The notes under the pieces: model-generated
What the model saw: only the letters and a program-made list of their open reading frames with translations
The model's database searches: none
What the model was told of the DNA's origin: nothing
Assembly (NCBI GenBank): GCA_029339195.1
Contig: JAPTJF010000233.1
Location: 1-64,000 of the forward strand
Reading direction: 5' to 3'
Origin: Micractinium sp. NFX-FRZ
Taxonomy: Eukaryota > Chlorophyta > Trebouxiophyceae > Chlorellales > Chlorellaceae
Length of the DNA: 64,000 nt
Translations under genes and position numbers: made by a program
Part shown: in pieces, positions 46,693 to 57,419 of the stretch
Position numbering within the stretch: the stretch's first letter is position 1
Layout of the letters: each line of letters begins with the position of its first letter

Positions 46693-48803
46693 TCACTGCT
46701 GGCTGCCGCCGCTGCCGCCGCCGCCGCTGCTGCCTGCTGTGACGCCACATCCAAGGACTGGCCGGACAATCTCATGCAGGCCGTGCACTGCGGCGAACAC
46801 AGTCGCGGTGTACTTGGCAAGCGCCCGGCTTGCCATGTCGTCGCTTGCGGCCTTCATGCCCGTCACGCGGCGCAGCAGGCGGGCGGCTGCACCAGGGGCA
46901 GGGGCGATGGGTGCATGCCATGACGATGGGTGCCAAGTGCAAGAACAGCGTGCGAGATGCACTGCCTGCGCTGTGAGATGCACTGCTGAACCACCCACCT
47001 GCCCAGATTGGGAAGATGCCTACGAAGGCAAACGCGCCGAACAGTGCGGCACCAACCTGCGCAGGTAGTGAGGACGGGTGGGTGGAGCCAAGTCAGTGAG
47101 CTTGACAAAGTAGGCAGCCAGAATCTCTGGGTGGATGCCCTCGGAAGCCAGGCATCCAAGTGCCGCTGACAGGGCAATTACACAGTCTCCCCTAGAACCA
47201 CTTGCGCCCACCTGTCGTGCACACAAGCACCCACGATGTCAAGTGGCCTGCCGGCCTCCCGCCCGCAGCCTGCTGCCACAGATGGCAGGGCAAGCCCGAG
47301 CCAGGCAGGGCTGCTACGTCCCTCACGCCCTGTGCCCAACCCTGCGCACCTTCTGCCCAACATGCTCTGCTTGGTAGTGCCCCAGGGTCTGCAGCCAGGC
47401 TTGGTACTCTGGGGCCAGCCCGTAATCTGCGGCCCCCTCACGAATAAGTGTGATGTAGCGCAGCGAGGGCAGCGCGTCACGGCCCTGCAATGCAGCGAGG
47501 GTGGCGACAGCAGACACGCCAGAGTGGGCAGGGGGTGCTTGGCAGCGGCTGCAGGAGAGGGGACCAGGACAGGGCAGCCAAACTGCCAGGGGGGCATCCT
47601 CTGGCAGACAGTCAGGCAAAGTAGGCAGTGTGCCCTGCACATAAATCCCCCGGCCGGGGCCGGTTTGCAAGACTGCAGGGCAAACTACCCTCCCTCTGCG
47701 CCCCTCCACACCCCCGCCCGCACCTGCAGGCGTCCCTTGATCTTGGGAAGCACCGTCAGGGTGAGCACGCCCGGCATCTCTCGCCCATCATAGGTCACGG
47801 CCGTGGCCTCCACAACTGCATAACCGCTGTCCTCGCTCTGCCCGCTGGCTCCCTCAGTTTCCAACACGTAGCGCCACTGAGAGGGCGTGATGCGGTGGAC
47901 CACGCCGTGCACGTCAGGGTGCGCTGGCCGGCTGGATGGGGCTGCCGCACCATTGCCGCTGCCGCTGGTGGCGCCACCATTGGCTGCTGCTGGCAGCGCC
48001 TCTGGCTGCCGCTCCACGGCTGCAAATGCCGGCTCTGAGTAGGGCAGGCCTGGCTGGCTGAAGGTGAGCTGCCACCCTGGCAGCACGGCGGGCAGGCTCT
48101 CCGCAGGCTTGATCATGCGCCGCCCCTCAAACACCTGCGACACCCGGGCAGGGCGGAACCAGGAGGGGTGAGCAGGCAAGCAGGCACAGATGCTTCATGA
48201 AGAGCGATTAGCCTGCAGCACACACGGCTGCGACACACGGCGCCCTGCAGGCCCGCTTCTCTGTGTGAGTGTGCACCTGGCAGCAGTTCTCGTTTAAACC
48301 ACCCAGACCCCCACCTTGCGGTTGATGTTACTGCCGTAGGCGTAGTACCAAACTGTAGCTTCCTCGCCCTGCTCCACGCCTGCCGGCGCCGGCCCCAGGT
48401 GGGCATTCACCTCCTTCGACCTGCAGCAGGAAAACAGCGGCAAGGTTTTAGCGGCAAGCGGCGGATGAATGAACCGTTGCAAACCCCATGCTTGCATCAT
48501 GTAAGGAACTTAAACCATGTATAGTTCAACCACTCACATTACGCGCTTCTCCAGACGCTCCACCTGCGCCTCTGCCTCGCCCACAAGCTCTTCTGCAAGG
48601 CGGGCGCCGCCGCCGGTGCCGCCGGCGTCGCTGCCGCCAGCGGCACCGGCTGCTCCTCGCCTGCGCTGCTGCGCCATGCTGCTGCGAGATGTAAGCTGCT
48701 GTGGATCAGCGGTGTGAAAGCGAACGCCACTGACTAGGGCGGGCAGCCTGCAGCGAGTCTGGTGCAAGGTGCGGGCCTGAGGCGCCAGCCGGGAAATGGA
48801 CAT
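46693..48803 (-). CDS. Gamma-glutamylcyclotransferase-fold protein with C-terminal helix
   Basis: Six exons (48803-48538, 48420-48315, 48134-47724, 47484-47350, 47056-46999, 46886-46693) join in phase to 389 residues. The GGCT/AIG2 hallmark YYAYGSNIN begins near residue 114. Later conserved pieces are VHGVVHRITPSQW, SGYAVVEATAVTYDG and LPSLRYITLIREGAADYGL, the last typical of the C-terminal half of this fold. A hydrophobic segment (VGAALFGAFAFVGIFPIW) near residue 310 suggests a membrane anchor, which is unusual for cytosolic GGCT. The tail is Gly/Ser-rich. The N-terminus (MSISRLAPQARTLHQTRCR) looks like a transit peptide. Family members release 5-oxoproline from gamma-glutamyl peptides, but the substrate here is not known. 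Confidence 0.8.
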
Positions 48804-49224
48804 GCGAGCAACGGTGATCTGGCAACGGCGGCGGCGTCTTTTGTGAGGCAGGTGACCAGGGGCTCACCCAACGTTTTCGCGCCCTGGCCTGCTTCGGCCG
48901 TGCTGCGCTCGCCGGTGCTTTGTGGGCCTGGGTGCACTAGCCAGCTCTACCTCGCATTACTAATACCTTTCATCCCAGGCTACACTGCCTAAACACTGCC
49001 CAAACTTGCTCGTTGCTTCGGGAACCCTCAGCAGCAGCGGCCCAATCGCAGCAGCATAGCCGCATGGGCAAGAGCAGATTGGGCGCCCCAGCGGGCGGCG
49101 CCGTCGCGGCCACGGCAAAAGGGTGCGCTGCATGTTGCCGCAGCACCGTTTTGCAGGCTGTTTGGGACCTGTTGACGCCGTAGAAGTGCTTGAAGGCGTC
49201 TCGTCGGGCCGGCGCCCGCCATGC
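48804..49224. promoter_or_regulatory. Divergent promoter interval
   Basis: The 421 bp between the GGCT-like gene (minus) and the RPA34-like gene (plus) must serve both 5' ends. No specific motif was recognised. The exact start of the right-hand gene is uncertain, so the border may be at 49132. Confidence 0.4.
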
Positions 49225-51218
49225 ATGCGTCCATGGCCAGCCCGACTGCTGCCGCCGCTGCTGCCGCCTGCCGCCGCTGCTCGCTGCCGCTGCGGCTGCC
49301 GCTGCCGACTTGTGCTCACCACCGTGCGCACTGCCCAATCCATACTATCCAGGTTTGTGCCCGACCCCTCGCTGCGAGAGGTCGACATCACGCAGCCCAG
49401 AATAGATGCATCGGCAGCCTTACCGGGCGGCGACAAGGAGCTCTGGCTGCTGCAGATGCCGCACGACGTGAGCCGGCCGGCCCGGCTGCTGTGCTGAATG
49501 CAGGAGCCTTGTGCACGCACTGTTACCCTTATGAGGCCATGCTCTGGCAAGAGCAGGGCGCTGCGGGGGCACCACGGAGCGCGGGTCATCGCATGAAGCT
49601 TTTCCTGTCGGATGGCCGGCAGCAGGGCATGGCTCACGCTGCCTGCTGCCCGGCCAGCACCAAACGCGTGCACCCCGCTCTTTCCTCACCCCAGCCTGCC
49701 ACCGCATGCTATCCATCCCGTCTGTGCAGTTCCCAGCAGATCATCAGGTGGAGTGGGAGATCAATGATGACCCAGTGGACGGCTTCCGGGGGCGCTGCCA
49801 AGTGCAAGGTGGGGCGTGGGGTGGGGCGCGCGCAGTGCTGCGGTGCTGGGAGCGGAGCGCGGTCGAGGGCTTGGTGCAACACAGACGGAGTTGCCATGGG
49901 CTGCCCTGAGGTGGACTATAAAGCAGGGTGGGCAGTGCTATGGCTTTAGGGCATGCACACCGCTGCCTGCTGCCGCCCCCTGGTGCTGAATGTGCTGTCG
50001 CTGCGGCCGCCGGTTTGCCTTCTAGCTTGCCTGCTGCCTGCCATGCACCATGCCCTTCCACCGGCTGCACCCTGCTTTGGGCGAGTGAAGAGACATCGTC
50101 ACTAAACGCTCCGTGTTGATACCACACGACTCTCCTACTCATACTGACGCCTCTTGCGGCTGCCTAGCTGCCCAGGTGCCTGCCTGCCTGCCTGCTTGCT
50201 TGCCTGCCTTCCTGCCTGCCTGCCTTGGCGAGTGAAGAGACATCGTAACTAAACGCTCCGTGTTGATACCACACGACTCTCCTACTCATACTGACGCCTT
50301 CAAGTGCTGCCCATCTTCCTGCATGTCTGTCTGCCTGCCTGCCTGCCTGCCTGCCTTGGCGAGTGAAGAGACATCGCAACTAAACGCTCCGTGTTGATAC
50401 CACACGACTCTCCTACTCATACTGACGCCTCTGGCTGCTGCATAGCTGCCTGCCGCTGCCTGCCTGCACACAAAGCTTGCCTGGGCGGGTGAAGAGACAT
50501 CGCAACTAAACGCTCCGTGTTGATACCACACGACTCTCCTACTCATACTGACGCCTCCGGCTGCCTAGCCTTGCCGTATCCCTACCCCATGCACTGCATG
50601 TGTGCTGTCTGTTTTCATCCTTGCCCTTTACCCCCTCACCCCCGCTGTGCAGGCGTCGAGTACGTGCTAGTGCCAGACCAGCCCGCCCTCTCAGCCTCCC
50701 TCTACGCCACTCCTGCTGGACAAAAGGGCAAGCTAGTGCCTGTTGTACGCCGCATGACAGTAGTCCGCTCATCAGAAGCACCACTGGTGTGCTTCGGGCA
50801 AGACGCAGCAGAGGCGCAAGCAGCGGGCATGGTGGCACCGGGAGCGCCAGTGGGTGCTGCAGCCGAACCTGCTGTGGCCAGCAAGCAGCAGACAGAGGGG
50901 CGGCAGGCAGGGGCTGCGGCGCCAGCAGCAGCAGGCCAACAGCAGCAGCAGCAGCAGCAGGCAGCAGAGGGCAGCGGGAAGAAGAAGAAGGACAAGTCAG
51001 AAAAGAAGCGGAAGAAAGGGGAGGCAGAGGCAGCGGCGGCCCCAGCAGCAGGCGGCGACGCAGCAGCCGCAGCAGCAACGGCAGCGGGGCCGGCGGCAGG
51101 CATTCCAGCAGCGGGCGGCGAGGTAGCCGCACAAAAGAAGGCGAAGAAAGAGAAGAAGGAAAAGAAGAAGGACAAGTCTGAAAAGAAAGCAAAGAAGGAG
51201 AAGAAGGAGAAGAGCTAA
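49225..51218 (+). CDS. RNA polymerase I subunit RPA34-like protein
   Basis: Three exons, 49225-49467, 49730-49808 and 50653-51218, join in phase to 295 residues. The ATG at 49132 is an in-frame alternative, and an undetected upstream exon is possible. The core has KELWLLQMPHD followed by EWEINDDPVDGFRGRCQ and VEYVLVPDQPALSAS, an arrangement like the short beta-rich domain of RPA34 (yeast A34.5, human POLR1G), which pairs with A49 on RNA polymerase I. The last third is Ala/Gln-rich and then strongly lysine-rich (KKAKKEKKEKKKDKSEKK), the typical tail of that subunit, expected to act in the nucleolus. Other Lys-rich nuclear proteins cannot be excluded. Intron 2 (844 bp) contains a four-copy minisatellite. 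A TGTAA follows the stop by 57 nt. Confidence 0.55.
50081..50557. repeat. Four-copy minisatellite in the RPA34-like intron
   Basis: A core of about 72 bp, starting GCGAGTGAAGAGACATCG and ending CTCATACTGACGCC, occurs at 50081, 50228, 50359 and 50485. Copies differ at only a few bases. Spacers of 54-75 bp are variable and mostly (CTGC)n/(GCCT)n runs. All copies are in the same orientation inside intron 2. Confidence 0.9.
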
Positions 51219-51981
51219 CTTGCTCCTTTGTTGCTGGTTCTTCACGGTTCCCCTTGCCACAGCACCACGGTGGTTGTAATGCACCCCGATTTGCCAGGCA
51301 GACAGCATACAGTTGCAGCGCGGTGGGTTGCAGGTGCACTGGCGCGGCTTAGCCCCTGGCTAATAGAGCACTTTTTGTGGGACTGAGTGGTGCAGTGTGT
51401 CTGGAGCGGCTGCTTGCAGCGACCAAGCAAATCGAAATATCAGCTGGGCGTAGCCTGGATACTGTACACTGGGCGCTTGTGAGGGGCACACTTTTTCTTG
51501 CCGGGCCAAGAGGCCAGCTGTTGCTGCTGCTGAGGACCATACGGTGTATCCTGTCCGTCACACAAAATGTATTGGTGACATGCGCAGTTCAGACACCACC
51601 TACAGCAGCGCCCAGACAGTGCCGTGCTGTGCTGTAGCGGCAGCCATTGCACGCAGGCCGGCAGCGGCAGGCACAGGTGTGTGGCTGTGCGTTGATGCAC
51701 CCCATGCTGCCCCTGGTGTCGGTTGTTGTACACGAATGTATGCGGTGTGCGGCACACTGTGGCCTGCTGAGGCCTGCATGCTGCTGCATGCTGCCCTGCT
51801 TTCCTTAAGGGATCCTTGCAGGACGTTGCCTGCGGTACAGTAGCTGGCTGCCCCCACCGTTCCGGGCGTGCCTAAGCTGCAGCATCGGGCGTCCGTCTTT
51901 GTTTTCTCAGCTCTCAGAGGTCTCTGCTGCTGCTTAAACCGCTCGCAAGCACCCCCCGACACCGCGTGCCTGGGCCGACAG
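51219..51981. other. Intergenic interval before the MscS gene
   Basis: Contains the 3' UTR of the RPA34-like gene and the presumed promoter and 5' UTR of the MscS-like gene. No supported exon. Confidence 0.4.
51275..51279 (+). terminator. TGTAA poly(A) signal of the RPA34-like gene
   Basis: TGTAA 57 nt after the stop codon at 51218. Confidence 0.6.
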
Positions 51982-54900
51982 ATGCAGTCGATGGTGGCAA
52001 GCAGCGCGTCCCCCCGCCTAGCGCGGGCTAGCGGCGCCCTCAAACGCCGCAGTCAGACACGCGCCGCAACTGCGGCGCCTGCGGCTGTGCGGTGCGGTCC
52101 GGCCTGGCAAGGGGGAAGCAGGCGGGACTATCCGCCGCTGCCGCTGGCAGCCCGGCCGCAGCGGGTCATCAAGATGTGCGCAGCAGCAGAGGCCGTTGTG
52201 GTTGAGGCTGTGTTCGAGGTGAGGCCAGAATTTGCAAGACTTTTGTGGCAGCTGCGGACTTTGCAGCCCGCCCAAAAACTTTTGCATCCGTACCGCCAGA
52301 GATGCTCTTGCCGCCAGTGCATCTTTTGCCCTGCGCTGCCAGCCCTGCGCATCTGCCGGTCCTGCATTCCCGCCCCCCTGATATTATCACCTCATTTGCG
52401 CCGTGGGCCCTCGCTTGCCATGTTCCCACCCAGAAGGGCATGGCGCCCCTCTCCCCGCCCCGGGTGCCCGCCCTAACCTCCACAATCCAACCTCTGCTGC
52501 CCCTCATCCCTCCCTCCTCTCCCTCCGTTCCCTCCTCGCTTATTCCATATCGAAAACAGGCCACAGGCGTGCCCCTGGTGGACGCCCTCATGAAGATGAA
52601 GAGCGTTGAGCTGGCGGCGCAGCACAGCGTGCGCCTCGTGGCCGCCGCCTTTGTGGGCGTCGTCATCGGCTCCGTCGTGTTTGCTGCCATCGACAAGATG
52701 ACGGGGAGCAGGCCTGGGGAGAGCGGCAAGGGCTTCAACATGGTCGCTGCCGCAGTGGCCTCCGCCGCCAAGCCAGCAAAGGTGGGTGTGAGGTGGGCTT
52801 GCAGAGAGGCATAGCGTGGCACAGCGTGGCATGCACGTAGCGGCAAAAGCCCGCCCAAGACACTCCCACCCCCTCCTGCTGAGGACATGCAGGAGCGGAG
52901 ACCAGTCCCTGCCTGCCTGTCCCTCCATTCGTTTGATCAGTTGTTTGCCTTCCCCTTTCTAACCCTCATTGTGCAGGTGCTGCTGCCCTTCTACGGCGTG
53001 GCATACAGCTGCACTGTTGTGTCGGCACTGACTCAGGTGAGCTGTCACCACTTGTGCCAGGCTGGCAGGCACGGGGGCGGCGGATGCACCCATGGCGGTT
53101 TGCAGTTGTGATAGGGCAGCGCCCGCGGGTGGAGGCCCCAGCTGTTTGGGACCACAGGCGCGGCGATTGTAGGGCAGGCTCTTTCTTCAGGCTTTCAGGC
53201 GCTACATCCCCGTTGGCGGCGCCCTGCACTCCCCTTCTCATGACCCCGCACTCACTCCCCTATGCTCGTGCCGCCCACCCTCCCTCCTGCCCACCCCGCT
53301 GGCGCCAGGTGGCGGCCATCAAGATGAGCAGCGAGTTTGCCACGCTGTGCCGTGAGTACCACAGCAGGCACAGCGTGGAGCAGGGCAGCAGAACAACAGC
53401 TGGCGCTCATGAAGGGGCTTGAAACCTCACTGCCTGCCCCTGCACCTGCTAGCTGCCAATGGAGGGCCGCCGTTACCCACCCACATCCAACCAACGTGGC
53501 TTCTTCTCACTTGCAGGCGGCAACAATGAGGAGGTGCTGGGCGCCATCAAGTTTGTGACTCAGCTGATCCAGGACACGTCAGAGGTGAGAGGCCTGCCAC
53601 CCCTTGATACACCACACACCCTGCTGCAGCCCGGGCTCTCCTGCAGCAAACAAGGGGCAGAAACACCTCGGTCGGCAGCCCTGCTGGCTGCCTTGCTCAA
53701 CGCCGCTGCTTGCACTTGGCCTGAACTCAGCCACATGCCCTTGCTGACCCACCTGCCCTGCCTGCTTCCGCCCGTTCCGCTTCCCTTGCTGCAGCTGGTG
53801 CTGATCATCTTTGCTGCCTGGGCCGCCATCGACTTCAAGAACCGGGTGCTGGCCTGGGCGGCATCCTGGCTGGGAGCCGGCGAGTGAGTCTCCCTGCCTG
53901 CTGCTGCCGCTGCTGGGTGCGCCCTGCAGCCTTGCACGTCTGTTCGCTGCCCTGCTGCCTTGCCCAGTAACTTCCGGTGCTGAAGTTGACTCACCTCCAT
54001 GCTCACCCTCCCCTTCCCAATCCCAACAGGGGCAACGAGAACCGGGCCTTCATTGCCCAGCTGCTGCGCCCCTTCAGCGTCGTCCTCAACGCCTTCATCC
54101 TCATCGCAGCCGCCATGGCCACCCTCAGCGCCTACGGTGGGTAACATTGACGCCTGCCTGCCTGCTGGCTAGTTGTACACCTGCATGAACCTGCAAACCA
54201 ACCTGCTGGCTGCCAAAAGCGGGCTTGAGGCCAGGGCCGTGTCTCTCTGCGGGGCTGTTGTGCGCGCTGCACCCACTGCCCGTGTGCCGCACGCCGTGCA
54301 TGCTGCGCTGTCCCACCCGGCAGCCCGCCTCCGCCCTCACCCCTCTCCTTTCCAAACACCCTCTTTTGCTCACCCATTGCCCTGCAGGCATCAACGTCGG
54401 CCCCCTGGTTGCATCCATCGGCGGCATTGGCGTGGCCATCGGCCTGGCAACCCAGAGCCTGGCCGCCAACGTGGTGTCGGCGCTGGCGCTGTACAGCGGG
54501 CGCCCCTTTGTGGTGGGCGACCGAGTGCAGCTGCTGGCGGCGGGCGCGCCGGTGGTCGAGGTAGGTGGGCATGGCTGGACTGGCTGGGTGGGTTCAAGGG
54601 CTGGCTGGCTTGTTGGGCGGGAGGGTTGTGGGTAGCCTGGATGGTGGGTGGGTCCCTGCCGCGCCTCTTGAGGCCGCCCCTGCCGTCACGCCCCTGCTTG
54701 ACACCCTGTTCCTCCCTCTCCCCTGCACCCCGCAGGGCGTGGTGGCCCACATTGAGCCAATGCGCACCATGTGAGCCAACTTGTGCAAGCACATGCTGTG
54801 TGCGCACTCTGGCTGTGGGTTCATGCTGCGTTGCACGGATGTCACACCCCTATGCATGCCCACGGCGTGCGCCTGCCCCGCCCAGCCCCTTCCCCTGCCC

Positions 54901-55175
54901 TTGCCCACCCTCGCCTCTCTGCCACCTGCTTGCCCACCCACTCCCCAGTGCATACCGGCAGCCTCATCAGCCACTCTAGAGCCCCCATATTCCATGAGCG
55001 GCAGCGGCACTTCAACCCCAAAACTGGCGTGTGTCGACACATGACATCATGTTGCACCATTCCCTGCAACCAATGCAGCATCATCGACGACTCTGGTGCC
55101 CCGGTGTACATGAGCAACAGCGAGGTGACGTCCTACATGGTGCGCAACATCTCGCAGCAGGGCAAGACCTTCTAG
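51982..55175 (+). CDS. MscS-like mechanosensitive channel, probably plastid
   Basis: Ten exons (51982-52218, 52560-52781, 52977-53036, 53309-53351, 53517-53584, 53795-53883, 54030-54136, 54388-54560, 54736-54770, 55079-55175) join in phase to 376 residues. The N-terminus (MVASSASPRLARASGALKRR) is a good transit peptide, as in the plastid MSC1/MSL2/MSL3 group. Membrane helices include VRLVAAAFVGVVIGSVVFAA, LVLIIFAAWAAIDF and VVLNAFILIAAAMATLSAYG. The MscS pore/beta signature is GIGVAIGLATQSLAANVVSA followed by YSGRPFVVGDRVQL near residue 315 and VYMSNSEV near residue 356. These channels relieve osmotic pressure in organelles. The protein stops soon after the beta domain and lacks the usual C-terminal domain. 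Confidence 0.88.
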
Positions 55176-56240
55176 AAGAGCGTGGACGGACTGCGTCCCC
55201 CCATGACGGCGCGCCCCGCCGAAGGAAAGCAGGCGGCTTGCCGGCAGACGGAGAGGTCGCTATGAAGGCGCCAACACGCCGCTGCACCTGGTCAGCGCGC
55301 AGGTCGTGGGCAGGGGCGTGCGGCTCATGCGCTTGAGCGCCCCACGCCCGAGCAGTCAACGCTCGTCAGATTTCGAGTCTGTGCTGCCCCGGGTGCCTCT
55401 CTTCCTTTTCAAAATTCTTCTCCACCTGCCTGTTTTGCGACGGACACAACATGCTCAACCTTTCCACTCTGTTCGAGACAGACATACAGTTTTGCTGCCT
55501 GCCAGTACCTGCCGCCCGGAAATTCCTTGCTTCGACTGCCTTCCACCCATCGCGCACCACACAAAGTTTTGCACGCCGGGCCGACATCATTCATCGAGCG
55601 TTGTGTGCGAGTGCTTGCGCTCTCCCAGGCGTGCTCAGTTACATAACCTGCCAGGCTGTAAGCAGCACAGAACACGCGTTGCGCCATGTGACCAGCTGCA
55701 GGAGGCACACCTTGTTGCAAACAGAAGCCTTGGAGCATGCTGATGCATTCAGTGATGCAGTTGAGGCAGGGCAGGGGTAGCATGTAGGGTGGAAGGTGCA
55801 GGGCAGACGGCAAGCCACACAAAGGTACTGACAGGAGATGTTAGCGGTGCCGCGCCGTACTGGCCGTGGCAGCAGGGCAGCTTTACCATGAAAAAGGCGC
55901 ATGTTTCATGCTAGCTCTGAGGACTTTGGTTTTTGATTGATTTGAATCACCGGCATGTGCCAGGGAGGCTCAGCACTGTCCCTGCCTGCAGCGCCTGGCA
56001 CAGCTGGCGCCTTTTGCCCACTCCGCTTGCCTCACTGCCGGTGCGCCTTGTGTGTGTCATCTACGCCCACATAAATGCCGGGGGGCTGGCCGTAGCTACC
56101 TGCACAGAAGAGCAGCACAAAGCAGCCAGCGCATGGTCAAAGCCAGATTGGCAGCACTGGTGTGGGAAAGAGAGCAGTAGGCACGCTGACCTGGCAGCGC
56201 CGCATCCTCGTGTGAAACAGAAGCCAGGGATGCTCCTACT
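55176..56240. other. Convergent intergenic interval
   Basis: About 1.1 kb between the MscS stop and the stop of the small minus-strand gene. It contains opposed TGTAA signals at 55639-55661. Open frames here lack splice support. Confidence 0.45.
55639..55661. terminator. Opposed TGTAA signals, both strands
   Basis: Minus-strand TGTAA at 55639-55643 and plus-strand TGTAA at 55657-55661, 13 bp apart. They lie about 480 nt after the MscS stop and 600 nt after the small-gene stop. Confidence 0.45.
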
Positions 56241-56782
56241 CAACTCAACCACGCTGCATGCGCAAGGTGTGTAGCAGCTGGCAGGGCAGGGGCGGCAAGC
56301 GGCTCCCCACCTGTGCCATCGTCAGAGAGGCTCAGCGGGCGGGCGTGCTCGTTCACTGCCGACCCTGTGGGCAGGTGTGTCGCTGGGTGTGGCGCTTCAT
56401 GTGGGCTGCGTGGCTTGTGGTGATCTGAGAACTGCGGGTAGTGGTGGAGGCAGAGGCAGGTGGGGGAGAACGAGCAAGGTGAGTGAGTGGGTGGGTAGTA
56501 GTTCAAAGGTGAGGGCAGAGAGGGAGCTCGGCCCTGGGAATGGGAACGGCCCGGGGCAGCTGGTACCGGCTAGCAGAATCCCAGGCAGGGAACATGTGCA
56601 CCCATTGTCCACCCCTTTGTGTGTGCCGCCTCTGCGACAGCCCCTCCCAGGCGTACCTGATAGGCTGTGGCTGGCGCGCCGTAACTGCCGCTGCCGTCGT
56701 CCATTGTCGTCTTGCCGCGGGGGCTCTGAGGCAGCGCCGCCTGCAGGTGCCCGCCTGTGTCGTCGCTCGGTGTCGTCGCCAT
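56241..56782 (-). CDS. Small hydrophilic protein, 86 residues
   Basis: Three exons, 56782-56657, 56431-56311 and a 14-nt last exon 56254-56241, join in phase with good donors (CAG/GTACGC, CAG/GTGGGG) and acceptors. The protein is polar and probably disordered: MATTPSDDTGGHLQAALPQS at the start, then TMDDGSGSYGAPATAYQ, a His/Pro-rich middle (SDHHKPRSPHEAPHP) and NEHARPLSLSDDGT near the end. I do not recognise a family. It diverges from the BTB gene to the right. The splice consistency is the only support, and the 14-nt exon is the weakest part. Retaining the last intron would give a different tail. Confidence 0.45.
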
Positions 56783-57419
56783 TGCGGCAGGGGTCCCTAG
56801 CGTCGATTGCGGTCCTCAACTGATGGCAGACGGGCGGCAGGTGCCCAAGCAAAGGGGTCCCGGAGTCCGTGGCGGTGTCGGAGACCCAAGCGGGAAGGCT
56901 TTGAGGGGTTGCCTGAGTGTGCTCAGATAATTGCTACAATATATCAGTGTTTCCTTGCGGTGGCGGGGCCTCTCCAGCGTTTTTGACACGGGAGGCCTGT
57001 TTTCTTCCGCCCCTACAGTCCCCTAGCCGCCATTCCTGTTCCCTCTGCAGTGCCATGGACACTTGCAGTCGACTAAAAAGACTGCGAAGCTTCTTAAAAC
57101 CAAGAATTCGGCGCCGCTTTGCGCAAAATTCCCCACTCTGCTGAAGCGGTCGGCAGAGCGCGCCAGGCGCTGCACTTTCCCATACAGGCCGGAAGGTGGG
57201 TGCGCGGCACGTTGCAAGCGCGTTCCATGCCTTAGGGCAAGGAGCCCCTGCCGCCGCCCCTCCCGCCACCGTCGCCGCCCGCCCGCCGGCTGCGCGTTGC
57301 TATCGTGGCTTCTGCCCTGGCCAAGGGCCGACCCCCCCCCCGCCTGCCGCCACTGGCCACCACCTGACCTGCCAACCTTGGGTCTTGCATTCCACTACCC
57401 ACTGCCTGCAGCTGGCAGG
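56783..57419. promoter_or_regulatory. Divergent interval before the BTB gene
   Basis: The 637 bp separate the start of the small minus-strand gene from the ATG of the BTB gene. An open plus-strand frame crosses this region and the first BTB exon but lacks a convincing start. A shared promoter is likely. Confidence 0.4.

Noticed and set aside
50081..50557. CRISPR-like array (regular repeats with variable spacers)
   Set aside because: Repeats are 72 bp, spacers are low-complexity CTGC runs, there are no cas genes, and it sits in a eukaryotic intron.
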